NCBI RefSeq assembly: GCF_937915125.1
Contig: NZ_CALDMP010000033.1
Coordinates: forward strand, 1 to 64,000
Length of the DNA stretch: 64,000 bases
DNA from: an uncultured Ruminococcus sp.
Lineage (GTDB): Bacteria; Bacillota; Clostridia; Oscillospirales; Ruminococcaceae
Direction: 5' to 3'
The stretch's first letter is position 1; every line of letters begins with the position of its first letter. Position numbers and translations under genes: made by a program. Below, one piece after another: positions 22,318 through 31,234 of this stretch. The notes under the pieces were generated by a model. The model was given only the letters and a program-made list of their open reading frames with translations, did not search any database and was not told the origin of the DNA.

Positions 22318-24123
22318 TTAAACAATTCTCAGGAGCATGCCGCTGAACGATGGCAGTTCCACCGTAAACTGCGTTCCGTTGCGTGTCCTGTCGCCGGGGA
22401 TCATGTTCCTGTCCTCCGGTACGGTTCCGTGGAATCGTTCCCACTCTGTGTGCAGCAGGGGCTGAAGTGCTTCGCAGTCCGGTATAGTAACGGTATAAGT
22501 CTGAGTGCCCTCATCGGACATATGCAGCAGCACCAGCAGGCGGCTGTCTCCGGCACGGCGTTCCATGGCATAAATACAGTGTTCTTCCTGATGGCAGTCC
22601 ACCCACCGGAATCCGTTTTGCTCATAGTCCTCTGCATACAGCGCCGGTTCGGTCAGATACAGATGATTTAGTTCCGTCATATAGTGGTGGAATGCATCGT
22701 GTATGGGATATTGCAGCAGTTCCCAGTCCTGCTGCTGCGCCTCTGTCCATTCCCGGAGCTGTCCCAGCTCGCTGCCCATAAACAGCAGCTTTTTTCCGGG
22801 ATGAGTGTACATGTACAGATAGAGCAGACGTGCCTGTGGAAATTTCCCGTCATAGTCGCCGAACATTTTTTGCATAACGGTGGCTTTTCCGTGGACATTT
22901 TCATCGTGAGACAGGGGCAGCAGATAGGATTCATTGGGGAAGTACATCATGGAAAATGTCAGCTTATGGTATTCGTTTTTGCGTTCCCAGGGATACTGCC
23001 GGAAATAATCCAGCGTATCATTCATCCAGCCCATATCCCATTTATAATCGAAGCCAAGTCCACCTTGTTCTACGGGACGTGTTACGCCGCTGTAGTTGGT
23101 GGAATCCTCTGCAATGAGCATCGCCGTAGGATTCAGCCGGTGGAGCCCCTGGTTCATGCGCTGCAAAAAAGTGATACTTGCGGGATTTGTACCACGGGAT
23201 TCCTCGCCGCCCCAGTAGATGAGCCGGCTCACAGCGTCCATGCGGATGCCGTCAAAATGGAACACGGACAGCCAGTAGTTGGCGCAGGACTGGAGAAAGC
23301 TGCACACCTCGCCTCGTGCGTGGATGAAGTTACAACTGCCCCATTCGCTGTAGTTGGTTTCCTTTTCCGGATATTCATACAGGGTGGTGCCGTCATAGTG
23401 GTTCAGGGCATAGCCGTCTACGGCGAAGTGCACCGGGACAAAGTCCATGATCACGCCGATGCCTGCCTGGTGACAGAGATTCACCAATTGCATGAGCTGG
23501 TGGGCAGTGCCATAGCGAGATGTGGGACTGAAAAATCCCGTGTTTTGATAGCCCCAGGAGCAGTCCGCCGGATGCTCGCTCAGGGGCATGAATTCAATGT
23601 AATTGTAACCGTGCTTTTTGACATAGTCCACCAGTTTCGGTGCAATTTCTTCGTAGGTGTACCAGCCGTTGGGATCGTCGGGATTGGTGCGCCAGGAGCC
23701 AAGGTGTACCTCATAGATATTCACCGGTTTGTGTTTATGGTCACCACGGTTTGCCATCCACGTTTTGTCGTGAAATGTGAAGTTGTCCAGATCCCGGATG
23801 ATGGAGGCATTGTTGGGACGCAGTTCCATGCCGAAACCATAGGGGTCGCAGTGGTCAATGGTTTCTCCCTGGGGGTCTTGAGGTGTAATGCGGTATTTGT
23901 ACATCTGTCCGGGCATGGCATTGGGGACAGTTAGCTCGTAGATACCGCCGTCATGAATGCGACGCATGGGCATGGGTTCCCAATCGCCGCCTTCCCAGAT
24001 CAGGGAGACTGCTTTGGCGTTGGGGGCAAGGGTGCGGAAAACTACGCCGTTTTCTGTGATGTGTGCGCCGAAATATGTGTGGGCATCGAAGGCATTGCCC
24101 AGAAAGAACTGATGGATATCCAT
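22318..24123 (-). CDS. glgB: 1,4-alpha-glucan branching enzyme
   Basis: 601 residues. An N-terminal CBM48-like beta domain (residues ~15-105) is followed by a GH13 barrel with DFVPVHFAVDG (region I), GIRMDAVSRLIYWG (region II, nucleophile Asp), LIAEDST (region III, acid Glu) and LSHDENVHGK (region IV), then a C-terminal beta domain. It makes alpha-1,6 branches in glycogen. The start at 24123 (MDIHQFFLG) follows GAGAGGAG; an ATG six codons upstream overlaps that site. It is monocistronic; no other glycogen gene is nearby. Length and motifs are those of functional enzymes. Confidence 0.95.
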   Translation of the reverse strand: MDIHQFFLGNAFDAHTYFGAHITENGVVFRTLAPNAKAVSLIWEGGDWEPMPMRRIHDGGIYELTVPNAMPGQMYKYRITPQDPQGETIDHCDPYGFGMELRPNNASIIRDLDNFTFHDKTWMANRGDHKHKPVNIYEVHLGSWRTNPDDPNGWYTYEEIAPKLVDYVKKHGYNYIEFMPLSEHPADCSWGYQNTGFFSPTSRYGTAHQLMQLVNLCHQAGIGVIMDFVPVHFAVDGYALNHYDGTTLYEYPEKETNYSEWGSCNFIHARGEVCSFLQSCANYWLSVFHFDGIRMDAVSRLIYWGGEESRGTNPASITFLQRMNQGLHRLNPTAMLIAEDSTNYSGVTRPVEQGGLGFDYKWDMGWMNDTLDYFRQYPWERKNEYHKLTFSMMYFPNESYLLPLSHDENVHGKATVMQKMFGDYDGKFPQARLLYLYMYTHPGKKLLFMGSELGQLREWTEAQQQDWELLQYPIHDAFHHYMTELNHLYLTEPALYAEDYEQNGFRWVDCHQEEHCIYAMERRAGDSRLLVLLHMSDEGTQTYTVTIPDCEALQPLLHTEWERFHGTVPEDRNMIPGDRTRNGTQFTVELPSFSGMLLRIV

Positions 24124-24157
24124 AGGAAATACTCCTCTCATAATCGTAATATCATAA

Positions 24158-24192
24158 GATCACCTCTAAAAACCGGTCACCCGTCATCTGCC
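24158..24192. repeat. Fragment of the GGGCAYCTCTAAAAAC element in the glgB leader
   Basis: CACCTCTAAAAACCGGTCAC followed by CCGTCATCTGC matches one end of the complete copies at 36141 and 46911. Only ~35 bp remain. It lies between the glgB promoter and start codon. Confidence 0.7.
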
Positions 24193-24214
24193 TGCATAAC
24201 CAGAAGATACATCT

Positions 24215-24244
24215 ATTATACAAGAAAAAGGTACCGTTCTGCAA
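24215..24244 (-). promoter_or_regulatory. Promoter of glgB
   Basis: On the minus strand TTGCAG (24244-24239), 18-bp spacer, TATAAT (24220-24215). Confidence 0.7.
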
Positions 24245-24347
24245 GCATCAAATTTCGATACAACGTTGTTTTCTCGACATCATATTAAATAAATGTTGAT
24301 TTTAGACTGTTCCTTTTGAAATGTTGGAAAAAAATTTTGGAAACCCA

Positions 24348-24376
24348 TTGCATTTTGACGGAACATGCGGTATAAT
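24348..24376 (+). promoter_or_regulatory. Promoter of fba
   Basis: TTGCAT (24348-24353), 17-bp spacer, TATAAT (24371-24376). Confidence 0.8.
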
Positions 24377-24449
24377 AAAAGAGCAGACGACTCGTCCGTG
24401 CAGTGCATGGACAACTGTTGCAGTATAATTATTAGGAGGATATTCACTT

Positions 24450-25313
24450 ATGTTAGTATCGGCAAAGGATATGATGCAGGCTGCTATGAACGGCAAGTAT
24501 GCTGTTGGTCAGTTCAACATCAACAATCTGGAATGGACAAAGGCAATCCTGAACACAGCTCAGAAGCTGGGCTCTCCGGTAATTCTCGGCGTTTCCGGCG
24601 GCGCAGGCAAGTACATGACTGGATTCAAGACTGTTGCAGACATGGTAAAGGCAATGGACGAATCCCTGGGCATTACTGTTCCGGTTGCACTGCACCTGGA
24701 TCACGGTACCTATGATCAGTGCTATGACTGCATCAAGGCAGGCTTCACTTCCATCATGTTTGACGGCTCTCACTTCCCCATCGAAGAAAACATTGCAAAG
24801 ACCAAGGAACTGGTTGCAGTTTCTCATAAGCTGGGTCTGTCCATCGAGGCAGAGGTCGGTGCAATCGGCGGCGAAGAAGACGGTGTGATCGGCAAGGGCG
24901 AATGTGCAGATCCCCAGGAGTGCAAGACGATCGCTGACCTGGGCGTAGACATCCTGGCTGCTGGTATCGGCAACATCCACGGCGTATATCCGGAGAACTG
25001 GGAAGGTCTGAGCTTTGAGACACTGGAAGCTGTCAAGAAGGCTGTCGGCGATATGCCGCTGGTACTCCATGGCGGTACCGGTATTCCGGACGATCAGATC
25101 ACAAAGGCAATCTCTCTGGGCGTTGCAAAGATCAACGTAAACACGGAGTGTCAGTTGGTATTTGCTGAGGCAACCAGAAAGTATATTGAAGAAGGCAAGG
25201 ATCTGAAGGGCAAGGGCTTTGACCCGAGAAAGCTCCTCCTGCCGGGCTATGAAGCAATCATGGCAAAGGTTGAGGAAAAGATGAACCTGTTCGGCTCTGT
25301 CGGCAAGGCGTAA
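24450..25313 (+). CDS. fba: Fructose-bisphosphate aldolase, class II
   Basis: 287 residues of the zinc-dependent class II aldolase fold. The zinc and catalytic positions are in HLDHGTYDQC (His, Asp), EAEVGAIGGEED (Glu) and NIHGVYPE / VLHGGTGIPD (His); the phosphate-binding segment is GVAKINVNTE. It splits fructose-1,6-bisphosphate to DHAP and glyceraldehyde-3-phosphate in glycolysis. AGGAGG precedes the start. Codon use is strongly biased (GTT, CTG, AAG, GGC), as expected for a highly expressed gene. A 38-residue gene follows 47 bp downstream. Confidence 0.97.
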   Translation: MLVSAKDMMQAAMNGKYAVGQFNINNLEWTKAILNTAQKLGSPVILGVSGGAGKYMTGFKTVADMVKAMDESLGITVPVALHLDHGTYDQCYDCIKAGFTSIMFDGSHFPIEENIAKTKELVAVSHKLGLSIEAEVGAIGGEEDGVIGKGECADPQECKTIADLGVDILAAGIGNIHGVYPENWEGLSFETLEAVKKAVGDMPLVLHGGTGIPDDQITKAISLGVAKINVNTECQLVFAEATRKYIEEGKDLKGKGFDPRKLLLPGYEAIMAKVEEKMNLFGSVGKA

Positions 25314-25360
25314 GTCTTTTTAAAATAACGCTCCGAGTCATAGAAAGGGATGTGTGCTAT

Positions 25361-25477
25361 ATGAAAACATTGAGAGTGATCGTATCCGTACTTGAAATCA
25401 TGCTGAATGTGCTGGGGATTTGCTTGGCAATAAAAGCTTTGGTCGGTCTGACACATTCTGAAGAGGAAGAAGCGTAA
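25361..25477 (+). CDS. Small single-helix membrane protein (38 residues)
   Basis: MKTLRVIVSVLEIMLNVLGI continues as a hydrophobic helix to about residue 30 and ends THSEEEEA, a strongly acidic tail. AAAGGGATG lies 13 bases upstream of the ATG. It sits between fba and a terminator, so it is probably read through from the fba promoter. Positive N-terminus, one helix and acidic C-terminus predict an N-in bitopic membrane peptide. No family is recognised. Confidence 0.6.
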   Translation: MKTLRVIVSVLEIMLNVLGICLAIKALVGLTHSEEEEA

Positions 25478-25510
25478 AGATCAGCCGGGAGCGTTCCGGC
25501 AGATCTATGA

Positions 25511-25556
25511 GAAAAACCCGGTTTGCGGTGTAGTGCCGCAGACCGGGTTTTTGTTG
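25511..25556. terminator. Bidirectional terminator between fba unit and LRR gene
   Basis: AAAAACCCGGT-T-TGCGG / CCGCA-G-ACCGGGTTTTTGTT stem serving both convergent units. Confidence 0.9.
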
Positions 25557-25572
25557 TGTTTTTGTTGTATAA

Positions 25573-28500
25573 TTATGCGATAATTGTATCCCAGCTGCAA
25601 TCTGCGCCGACAGAGCTACGGGCATAGTAGCACAGGATATAATAGGCATCGGCTGTATTGATGCTACCGTTCTGATCCACATCCATGGCAGAAAGCTGGG
25701 CATCTGTAAAGCCTGTGGATGCGCCGACAGATTGTTTCGCATAGGCTGTGAGTGTCAGGTAGGCATCGTTTGTGTCAATGCTGTTGTCACCGTTGATGTC
25801 ACCCCGGGATGGTGTGCCGCCGCTGTTATATGTGTAATCGCTGTTCTGGAGGACATAGTCGCTCCCCTGGAGCTTTACAGTTTTTCCGCCGGAGACGGTG
25901 ATGGTGTAAGTACCGCCTGCATTTTTGGGGATGCTGGTGTAGGCGTAAAGTGTGGAATTGTTGGATAAACGGGGATTTTCATAGCCTGCCAGAAACAGTC
26001 CGTTAGTGGCGTCCAGATAATACCACTTTTCTGCGGATGTTCCTGTGTTCAGTCCAATGACATTCCAGACGTGATTCGTACCGGTCTGGCGGAGCGTTTG
26101 TAGTGTGGCGGACATGTTGTGCTGCTGTACCTGCCCGATCATTTTTTCCACCAGCTCTGTATATGCGGAACAAACGCCTCTGCCGGCAACGACCGGACCG
26201 GCGGCATTGTTGGTGAAACTGTTACAGAAAGACCATGTGCCGGTTTTTCCCTTTACCGTTCCGTTGGGATCTTCGATGTAGCTGTACCCATAGACCGTGT
26301 TCTGCTGAATGTGCTGATAGATGGCGCGGATGATACCGGCATCTGTCATGCCGGCGTTGCAATGGCTGCCCGTGAGTACACTGGTGCAATAGTTGTCGAT
26401 GAGACGGTTCATGTAGGATGTGCCGCACAGTGCGTTTGCAAGGGACATGGTGGAGTTGTCTTTTGTATAGCCCCATACTTTTACGAGGTTGCCGGATGTG
26501 TCATAAATTTCGACTTCCTTGCACTTGCTGCCTGCCTTTTTGAAATCGCCTACGGAAATATCTGTGGTTTTCCCATTCCAGCGAACGTGCTGGATGGTGG
26601 CATTTTCAAAGGCGGAGGCGTGATAGTATACGCCGGTCTGGGGGACATAGAGTGTGCCGATCGTAAGATTGCGACAGGCATATTCCGTGACGTAGGCGGT
26701 GCCATCGGGAATGATCACTTCACTGGCACCCTGGTCGATGCGAAGAATCACGCTGCCCAATGCAGCCAGCCCCTTTCCGATCTCCGTGTGCTGGTCTGCA
26801 TTATCCAGCCAGGGTGTTTCTGCAAAGGCATTGGGTTTCACCAAGTTCACTGCACTGCTCCCGGTGACGGACATGAGATTGGTGCAGTTCCGGAACGCTC
26901 CTTCGCCGATGGTTGTGACGCCGGTGAGATCCAGGGTGTACAGTTCTGTGCTTTCGGAAAAGGCATTGGGAGCAATGGTAATGCCAGAGCCTTTGCACTG
27001 TACAGCGGCAAATTCCAGGTTACTCCAGGGATAGTTGCCTTCTGCATATGTTTTCATGGTACCGCTGCCGGAAATGGTCAGGGTATCCCCGGTGAGTGTC
27101 CAGACCAGATTTGTGCCGCAGGTGCCGCTTTTCGTTGTAGTCAGCAGCTCAAATCTGGATGAGAACAGGGAACTTACGGGACTTCCTGCATAGCCGTAAA
27201 ATACAGTGCAATCGGAAATATCCTCGGCAAAGCTGTCGATCTTTGCATTCTGCGGATGGAGAAATGTGAGATATTCATAGGAACTTCCCTGGAACGCCTT
27301 GGAACCGATGGTAGTGACAGACGCCGGAATCAGTGCCGTTTTCATATTCGTCTCATAGAACGCCTGTTCGCCAATGGTTTGCAGACCGTCGGCGAACATA
27401 ACCAGCTTCACAGAACTGTTTGCAAAGGCGTGATCTTCGATGGTTGTAACAGAGGCGGGAAATTTGATCTTTTGCAGAGGCGTCCGATAAAAGGCGTATG
27501 CGCCCACAGTGGTAATGCCAGAGGGAATGGTGCAGGCGGTGGGTGTGCTGCCGTTGGGGAACTGGAGCAGCTTTGTTCCGGATTTGTCTGTGAGGATTCC
27601 GTTGATAGAGCTGTACACCGGATTGCCCAATTCCACGTCAAATGCCTTTACATTGTCGGAATAGATGATGGAGCGGATCTCGGTGACTGTTTTGGGAATG
27701 GACACGACACCATCGGGAATGTCTGCTTTCGGTGCGACCTCGTAGAGGATGGTCATGTCTTTGCTGTACAGCACGCCGTTTTTCAGCGTGAGATAAGGGT
27801 TGTCCTCGCTGAGTTGTAGATCCATTAAGCCTGGATGATCCTGTAGACTGGATATATCAGAAGAATGGAGAATTTCCTGGAAATTTGAACCCAGCCCAAG
27901 ATACCACAAATTCGGAAAAGAGTTGTCATAGATGGTCACCACTGAATCTGGAAGATCAACAGAGGTGACAACATAATCTATAAAACTCTCATATTTTTTT
28001 ATAATTTGAGGGAATACGTTTTTTCCGATGGTTTGCAGATTTTCTGGGAATGTAAATTTGTTTGCATCGACTTCTGTCCCAGCGAAGGCATTGTCTCCGA
28101 TGGAAGTGACTGTATCCGGCAAGGTGACACTCCTTAGTTCTTCACAGCCGACAAACATCTCAGATGGTATCTCTTCTATGGAATTGCAGAATGTGACTTC
28201 AAGAAGACGCTTGCAGTTCTGGAATGCATCCGGGCTGATGTACTCCACCGTTTCTGGAATGGTGATTCTTCGTATGCCAGTATTCTGAAACGCACCTGCT
28301 TCAATTGTCTTTACGGTTTCCGGTATTGTGACATCTCCCAGATTTGCACAGTCTTTAAAGTAACCGTCCGGGATGGATTCCATGGAATCCGGGAGGATGA
28401 TGTTGTATGTTGCACTGCTGTTGCAAGTTTCGAAATAGGGCTGAATTTCTTGTGCGGACATATCATTGCAGAAAGTAATTTCCCAGATATCTTTACAGTT

Positions 28501-29706
28501 ATCAAATACGCCTTCTCCTATAAACGCAACATTTTTTGGGATATTTGCATAGTGGACACCAGAGTCAGAAAAAGCACGTGCGCCGATGGATTGCAGACTT
28601 TCTGGCAGTGTTACATTATGTAAATGGGTATAGCCGCTAAAGCGTTCATCTGGAATCTCTGTCACATCGTCCGGTACTGTGATATCGTAACTCGGCTCCC
28701 ATGCATTGAATTCCCCTGTATTCGAAAAACTTTTTTCTATGTTGTCACCAGCATAATAGGTAAAATAAGGATTTTCAAAAACGATTGTTGTTGCATATGG
28801 AGTACAGCAGCTTTCGAATGCAGCTTCGCCCATGGTTGTGACACTTTCAGGAATGGCAACTGATTCGTTAAAATTACATAACCAGCAGTTGGAAAAAGCG
28901 TGAGGAGCAATTTCTGTGAGAGCATCTGGCAATATCAGAGTATGCAAAACACATCCATCAAAATAATACGCCGGCAGATATGTAATTTCGCCGGACATTG
29001 TAAAATTTTTCAGATTCTCACATCCATTCACCAACCGATCGTTCTGATCTGTGGGCACATAGCTGTCCGGCAGTGTCAATGACGTCAGACCGGAATAGGA
29101 AAACGCCTGGTTGCCGATCTGCGTGATCTGATCTCCCAGAGAGAGTGTCTCCAGACTGGAGCAGGCATAAAAGGCTTCGCTGCCGATGGCGGTGATATTC
29201 TGGGGGATTTGGATCTGAGAGATGCCGCTTTCTGCAAACATGCGGTCGGAAATTTCCGTCATCTCCTGGGAAAGTACCGCCTTGGACAGAGATTCACAGC
29301 CGGAAAAAGCACCGGCACCTACCGTTGTCACAGCATCGGGGAGCCGGATCTGGGTCAGGCTGGTATCCGCAAAGGCACTCTTGCCGATCTCGGTCAGGGT
29401 TGATGGCAGATCGGCAAACACCAGGTCGTTTTTGGAAAAGGCATATGCACCAATGCTTGTGACACCTTCTTCCAGCCAGACCTCTTCGTAATAATAATCG
29501 CTCCATGGATAAGCGCCGGCTTCCGAGTCCGTCATGTCTCCTGTGCCGGAAATGCACAGAATGGCATCTTTGACGCTCCATTGCAGGTTGTCATAAGTGC
29601 CGGAGCCGGTATAGCTGACCGCTTCTGCGGAGAATGCCGGCAGGAGCAGACAGGCTGCCGCAGACAGAAACGTGCCGATACAGAAGCTTTTGAAATAAAA
29701 TTGCAT
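25573..29706 (-). CDS. Giant secreted BspA-like LRR / transglutaminase-like / dockerin protein
   Basis: 1377 residues. Signal peptide ~1-29. Opening repeat SGTYDNLQWSVKDAILCISG. Then two long tracts of BspA/TpLRR-type leucine-rich repeats (about 60-850 and again near 890-1000) with units like TTIGSKAFQGSS and LTEIGKSAFADTS. A transglutaminase-like domain (~1090-1260) has the catalytic triad candidates Cys in GRGVCSAYTELV, His in NHVWNVIGL and Asp in YYLDATNGLF. A C-terminal dockerin (~1301-1377) has loops DINGDNSIDTND and DVDQNGSINTAD. BspA-type LRRs bind surfaces or proteins; the TG-like domain could be a protease or cross-linker. ATG 29706 follows AAGAAAGG; an ATG three codons earlier overlaps it. 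Confidence 0.9.
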   Translation of the reverse strand: MQFYFKSFCIGTFLSAAACLLLPAFSAEAVSYTGSGTYDNLQWSVKDAILCISGTGDMTDSEAGAYPWSDYYYEEVWLEEGVTSIGAYAFSKNDLVFADLPSTLTEIGKSAFADTSLTQIRLPDAVTTVGAGAFSGCESLSKAVLSQEMTEISDRMFAESGISQIQIPQNITAIGSEAFYACSSLETLSLGDQITQIGNQAFSYSGLTSLTLPDSYVPTDQNDRLVNGCENLKNFTMSGEITYLPAYYFDGCVLHTLILPDALTEIAPHAFSNCWLCNFNESVAIPESVTTMGEAAFESCCTPYATTIVFENPYFTYYAGDNIEKSFSNTGEFNAWEPSYDITVPDDVTEIPDERFSGYTHLHNVTLPESLQSIGARAFSDSGVHYANIPKNVAFIGEGVFDNCKDIWEITFCNDMSAQEIQPYFETCNSSATYNIILPDSMESIPDGYFKDCANLGDVTIPETVKTIEAGAFQNTGIRRITIPETVEYISPDAFQNCKRLLEVTFCNSIEEIPSEMFVGCEELRSVTLPDTVTSIGDNAFAGTEVDANKFTFPENLQTIGKNVFPQIIKKYESFIDYVVTSVDLPDSVVTIYDNSFPNLWYLGLGSNFQEILHSSDISSLQDHPGLMDLQLSEDNPYLTLKNGVLYSKDMTILYEVAPKADIPDGVVSIPKTVTEIRSIIYSDNVKAFDVELGNPVYSSINGILTDKSGTKLLQFPNGSTPTACTIPSGITTVGAYAFYRTPLQKIKFPASVTTIEDHAFANSSVKLVMFADGLQTIGEQAFYETNMKTALIPASVTTIGSKAFQGSSYEYLTFLHPQNAKIDSFAEDISDCTVFYGYAGSPVSSLFSSRFELLTTTKSGTCGTNLVWTLTGDTLTISGSGTMKTYAEGNYPWSNLEFAAVQCKGSGITIAPNAFSESTELYTLDLTGVTTIGEGAFRNCTNLMSVTGSSAVNLVKPNAFAETPWLDNADQHTEIGKGLAALGSVILRIDQGASEVIIPDGTAYVTEYACRNLTIGTLYVPQTGVYYHASAFENATIQHVRWNGKTTDISVGDFKKAGSKCKEVEIYDTSGNLVKVWGYTKDNSTMSLANALCGTSYMNRLIDNYCTSVLTGSHCNAGMTDAGIIRAIYQHIQQNTVYGYSYIEDPNGTVKGKTGTWSFCNSFTNNAAGPVVAGRGVCSAYTELVEKMIGQVQQHNMSATLQTLRQTGTNHVWNVIGLNTGTSAEKWYYLDATNGLFLAGYENPRLSNNSTLYAYTSIPKNAGGTYTITVSGGKTVKLQGSDYVLQNSDYTYNSGGTPSRGDINGDNSIDTNDAYLTLTAYAKQSVGASTGFTDAQLSAMDVDQNGSINTADAYYILCYYARSSVGADCSWDTIIA

Positions 29707-29765
29707 TTGGATCATCCTTTCTTAAAACATAAAAGTTTCATCTGATTCCCTTTTCAGATACCTAG

Positions 29766-29794
29766 AGTATAGCACATTTTACGGATTCTGTCAA
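29766..29794 (-). promoter_or_regulatory. Promoter of the LRR/transglutaminase gene
   Basis: On the minus strand TTGACA (29794-29789), 17-bp spacer, TATACT (29771-29766). Confidence 0.82.
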
Positions 29795-29931
29795 AGAAAA
29801 AGGGCGGATTTTCATAGAATTCTTCCTGTTCACAGAACATTTACGTATTTCTAGCAGGAGAAACACAATTTTTGATTACAATATCGAATATGGGATGCTT
29901 TATGAAAATTCACAGAAAGGATGTTTTACTT

Positions 29932-30996
29932 ATGAAACCATTTATGCGATATGTTGCTGCCGGAATTGCCGCTGCGCTTGCTGTCGGCAGTCTGTCCGCC
30001 TGTCCGGCGGTGTCTGCTGAGGGAGTTGCCTATAGACGGGGCGATGTGAACGGGGATGAGATTGTCAGTTCGGATGATATGTTTTTTGTAAAGCAATATC
30101 TTGTGCAGATCAGAGACGGCGAGCCTACTACACTGACGCAGATGCAGATGCTGGCGGCAGATGTGGATTTGGACGGGGAAGTGACAATGATGGATATGTT
30201 CATTATTGGACGGTATTACGTATTTGTCAGTATAGGATATGATGGGACAGAGGAAGAATTATGGGAAATGGCAATCCAGGAGGAGAGAGAGTCTCCCCAG
30301 GAAGATTATGACTTGCATGAAAGGGTTCCATGTGATGAAGAAGTTTTCGTAGAAATCGGTACTGTGGAAGTTCCGGAATATCTGCTGCGGCGGAATTATC
30401 ACGAAGTAACGGTGCCGATTTATGTGACGACCATGTCAGAAACCGGGTTCGGCAGGTTGAGTTTTGGTGTGTCCACAGAATCCGAATTGCTGACGCTGGG
30501 CGGTGACAGAAAGGGTGACGGACAGTTCACGTGGATGGGTTACAGTTGTACAGGAGATAGGTATTTTGAAGAAAAAACAGAACTCTTAACGCTTATGTTT
30601 GAAGTTTCATCGGATGCCAGGATCGGCGATGTCTATCCCATTCATTATGAGACACAAAGCCAGGACGGAACGCAGAAAGAAACTTGCTATAGCTATGAAT
30701 ACTTGATGAATATCGTCCCCACAGACGGCGCTGTGAAGATCATCGGCAACACCGGCGATCTGAACAGTGATGAGGAGGTCACCGCCGCCGATGCCTACGA
30801 GGTGCTTCTGGGCTACAGCCAGATGTCTGTGGGTGCAGCGTGCAGCCTTTCTGACGGGCAGAAGATCATTGCAGATGTAAACAGTGACGGCAAAATTGAT
30901 GCTGCGGATGCGTATTATATTTTATTGTACTATGCGAATCAGTCGGTGGGAAATGACATCTCCTGGCGTGAACTGACGGATACAATGGGTGCATAA
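29932..30996 (+). CDS. Secreted dockerin - cohesin-like - dockerin protein
   Basis: 354 residues. Signal peptide ~1-29. Dockerin 1 (37-99) has loops DVNGDEIVSSDD and DVDLDGEVTMMD. An acidic linker follows (~104-136). A ~134-residue beta domain (139-272) reads like a cohesin: VEIGTVEVPE start, EVTVPIYV, FGRLSFGVSTESELLTLG, LLTLMFEVSSDARIGDVYPI, and the closing DGAVKIIG. Dockerin 2 (274-345) has loops DLNSDEEVTAAD and DVNSDGKIDAAD, with DAYYILLYYANQSVG. If the middle domain is a cohesin, this is an adaptor that both binds and is bound. The start at 29932 follows AAAGGATG; the frame begins upstream at 29872 without a site. No sorting signal is seen. Confidence 0.85.
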   Translation: MKPFMRYVAAGIAAALAVGSLSACPAVSAEGVAYRRGDVNGDEIVSSDDMFFVKQYLVQIRDGEPTTLTQMQMLAADVDLDGEVTMMDMFIIGRYYVFVSIGYDGTEEELWEMAIQEERESPQEDYDLHERVPCDEEVFVEIGTVEVPEYLLRRNYHEVTVPIYVTTMSETGFGRLSFGVSTESELLTLGGDRKGDGQFTWMGYSCTGDRYFEEKTELLTLMFEVSSDARIGDVYPIHYETQSQDGTQKETCYSYEYLMNIVPTDGAVKIIGNTGDLNSDEEVTAADAYEVLLGYSQMSVGAACSLSDGQKIIADVNSDGKIDAADAYYILLYYANQSVGNDISWRELTDTMGA

Positions 30997-31082
30997 GCAG
31001 CATAAAATGTCCCGGGATGCCCCGCTTCCCTGCGATTCCGTAAATTTTTTGGGAAAAAAGCGTACTTTTTTCTTCAAAACCC

Positions 31083-31111
31083 TTGATTTTTTCTTTTTGT
31101 GGTGTTATAAT
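31083..31111 (+). promoter_or_regulatory. Promoter of the rimP-nusA-infB operon
   Basis: TTGATT (31083-31088), 17-bp spacer, TATAAT (31106-31111). A ~120-nt leader follows. Confidence 0.8.
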
Positions 31112-31129
31112 AAAGATAATCATGCAGCC

Positions 31130-31154
31130 AAAGACCGGAACCCCACCGGTCTTT
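31130..31154 (+). promoter_or_regulatory. Leader hairpin of the rimP operon
   Basis: AAAGACCGG / CCGGTCTTT, perfect 9-bp stem, loop 7, ~20 nt after the predicted start of transcription; followed by CGTTTATATAAG rather than a full T-tract. A second dyad CTGCTGC ... GCAGCAG lies at about 31171-31206. Possible attenuator or NusA-related control element. Confidence 0.5.
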
Positions 31155-31234
31155 CGTTTATATAAGTACCTGCTGCACTGGTTCGGAATCATTCTCAGCG
31201 CAGCAGAGCACGCTGAAAAAAAGGAGCAGATGCC

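Noticed and set aside
22684..23934. 416-residue frame antisense to glgB
   Set aside because: Shadow frame; glgB motifs on the other strand are complete.
26119..27162. 347-residue Cys-rich frame antisense to the LRR protein
   Set aside because: Produced by repeat structure on the opposite strand; no start signals.
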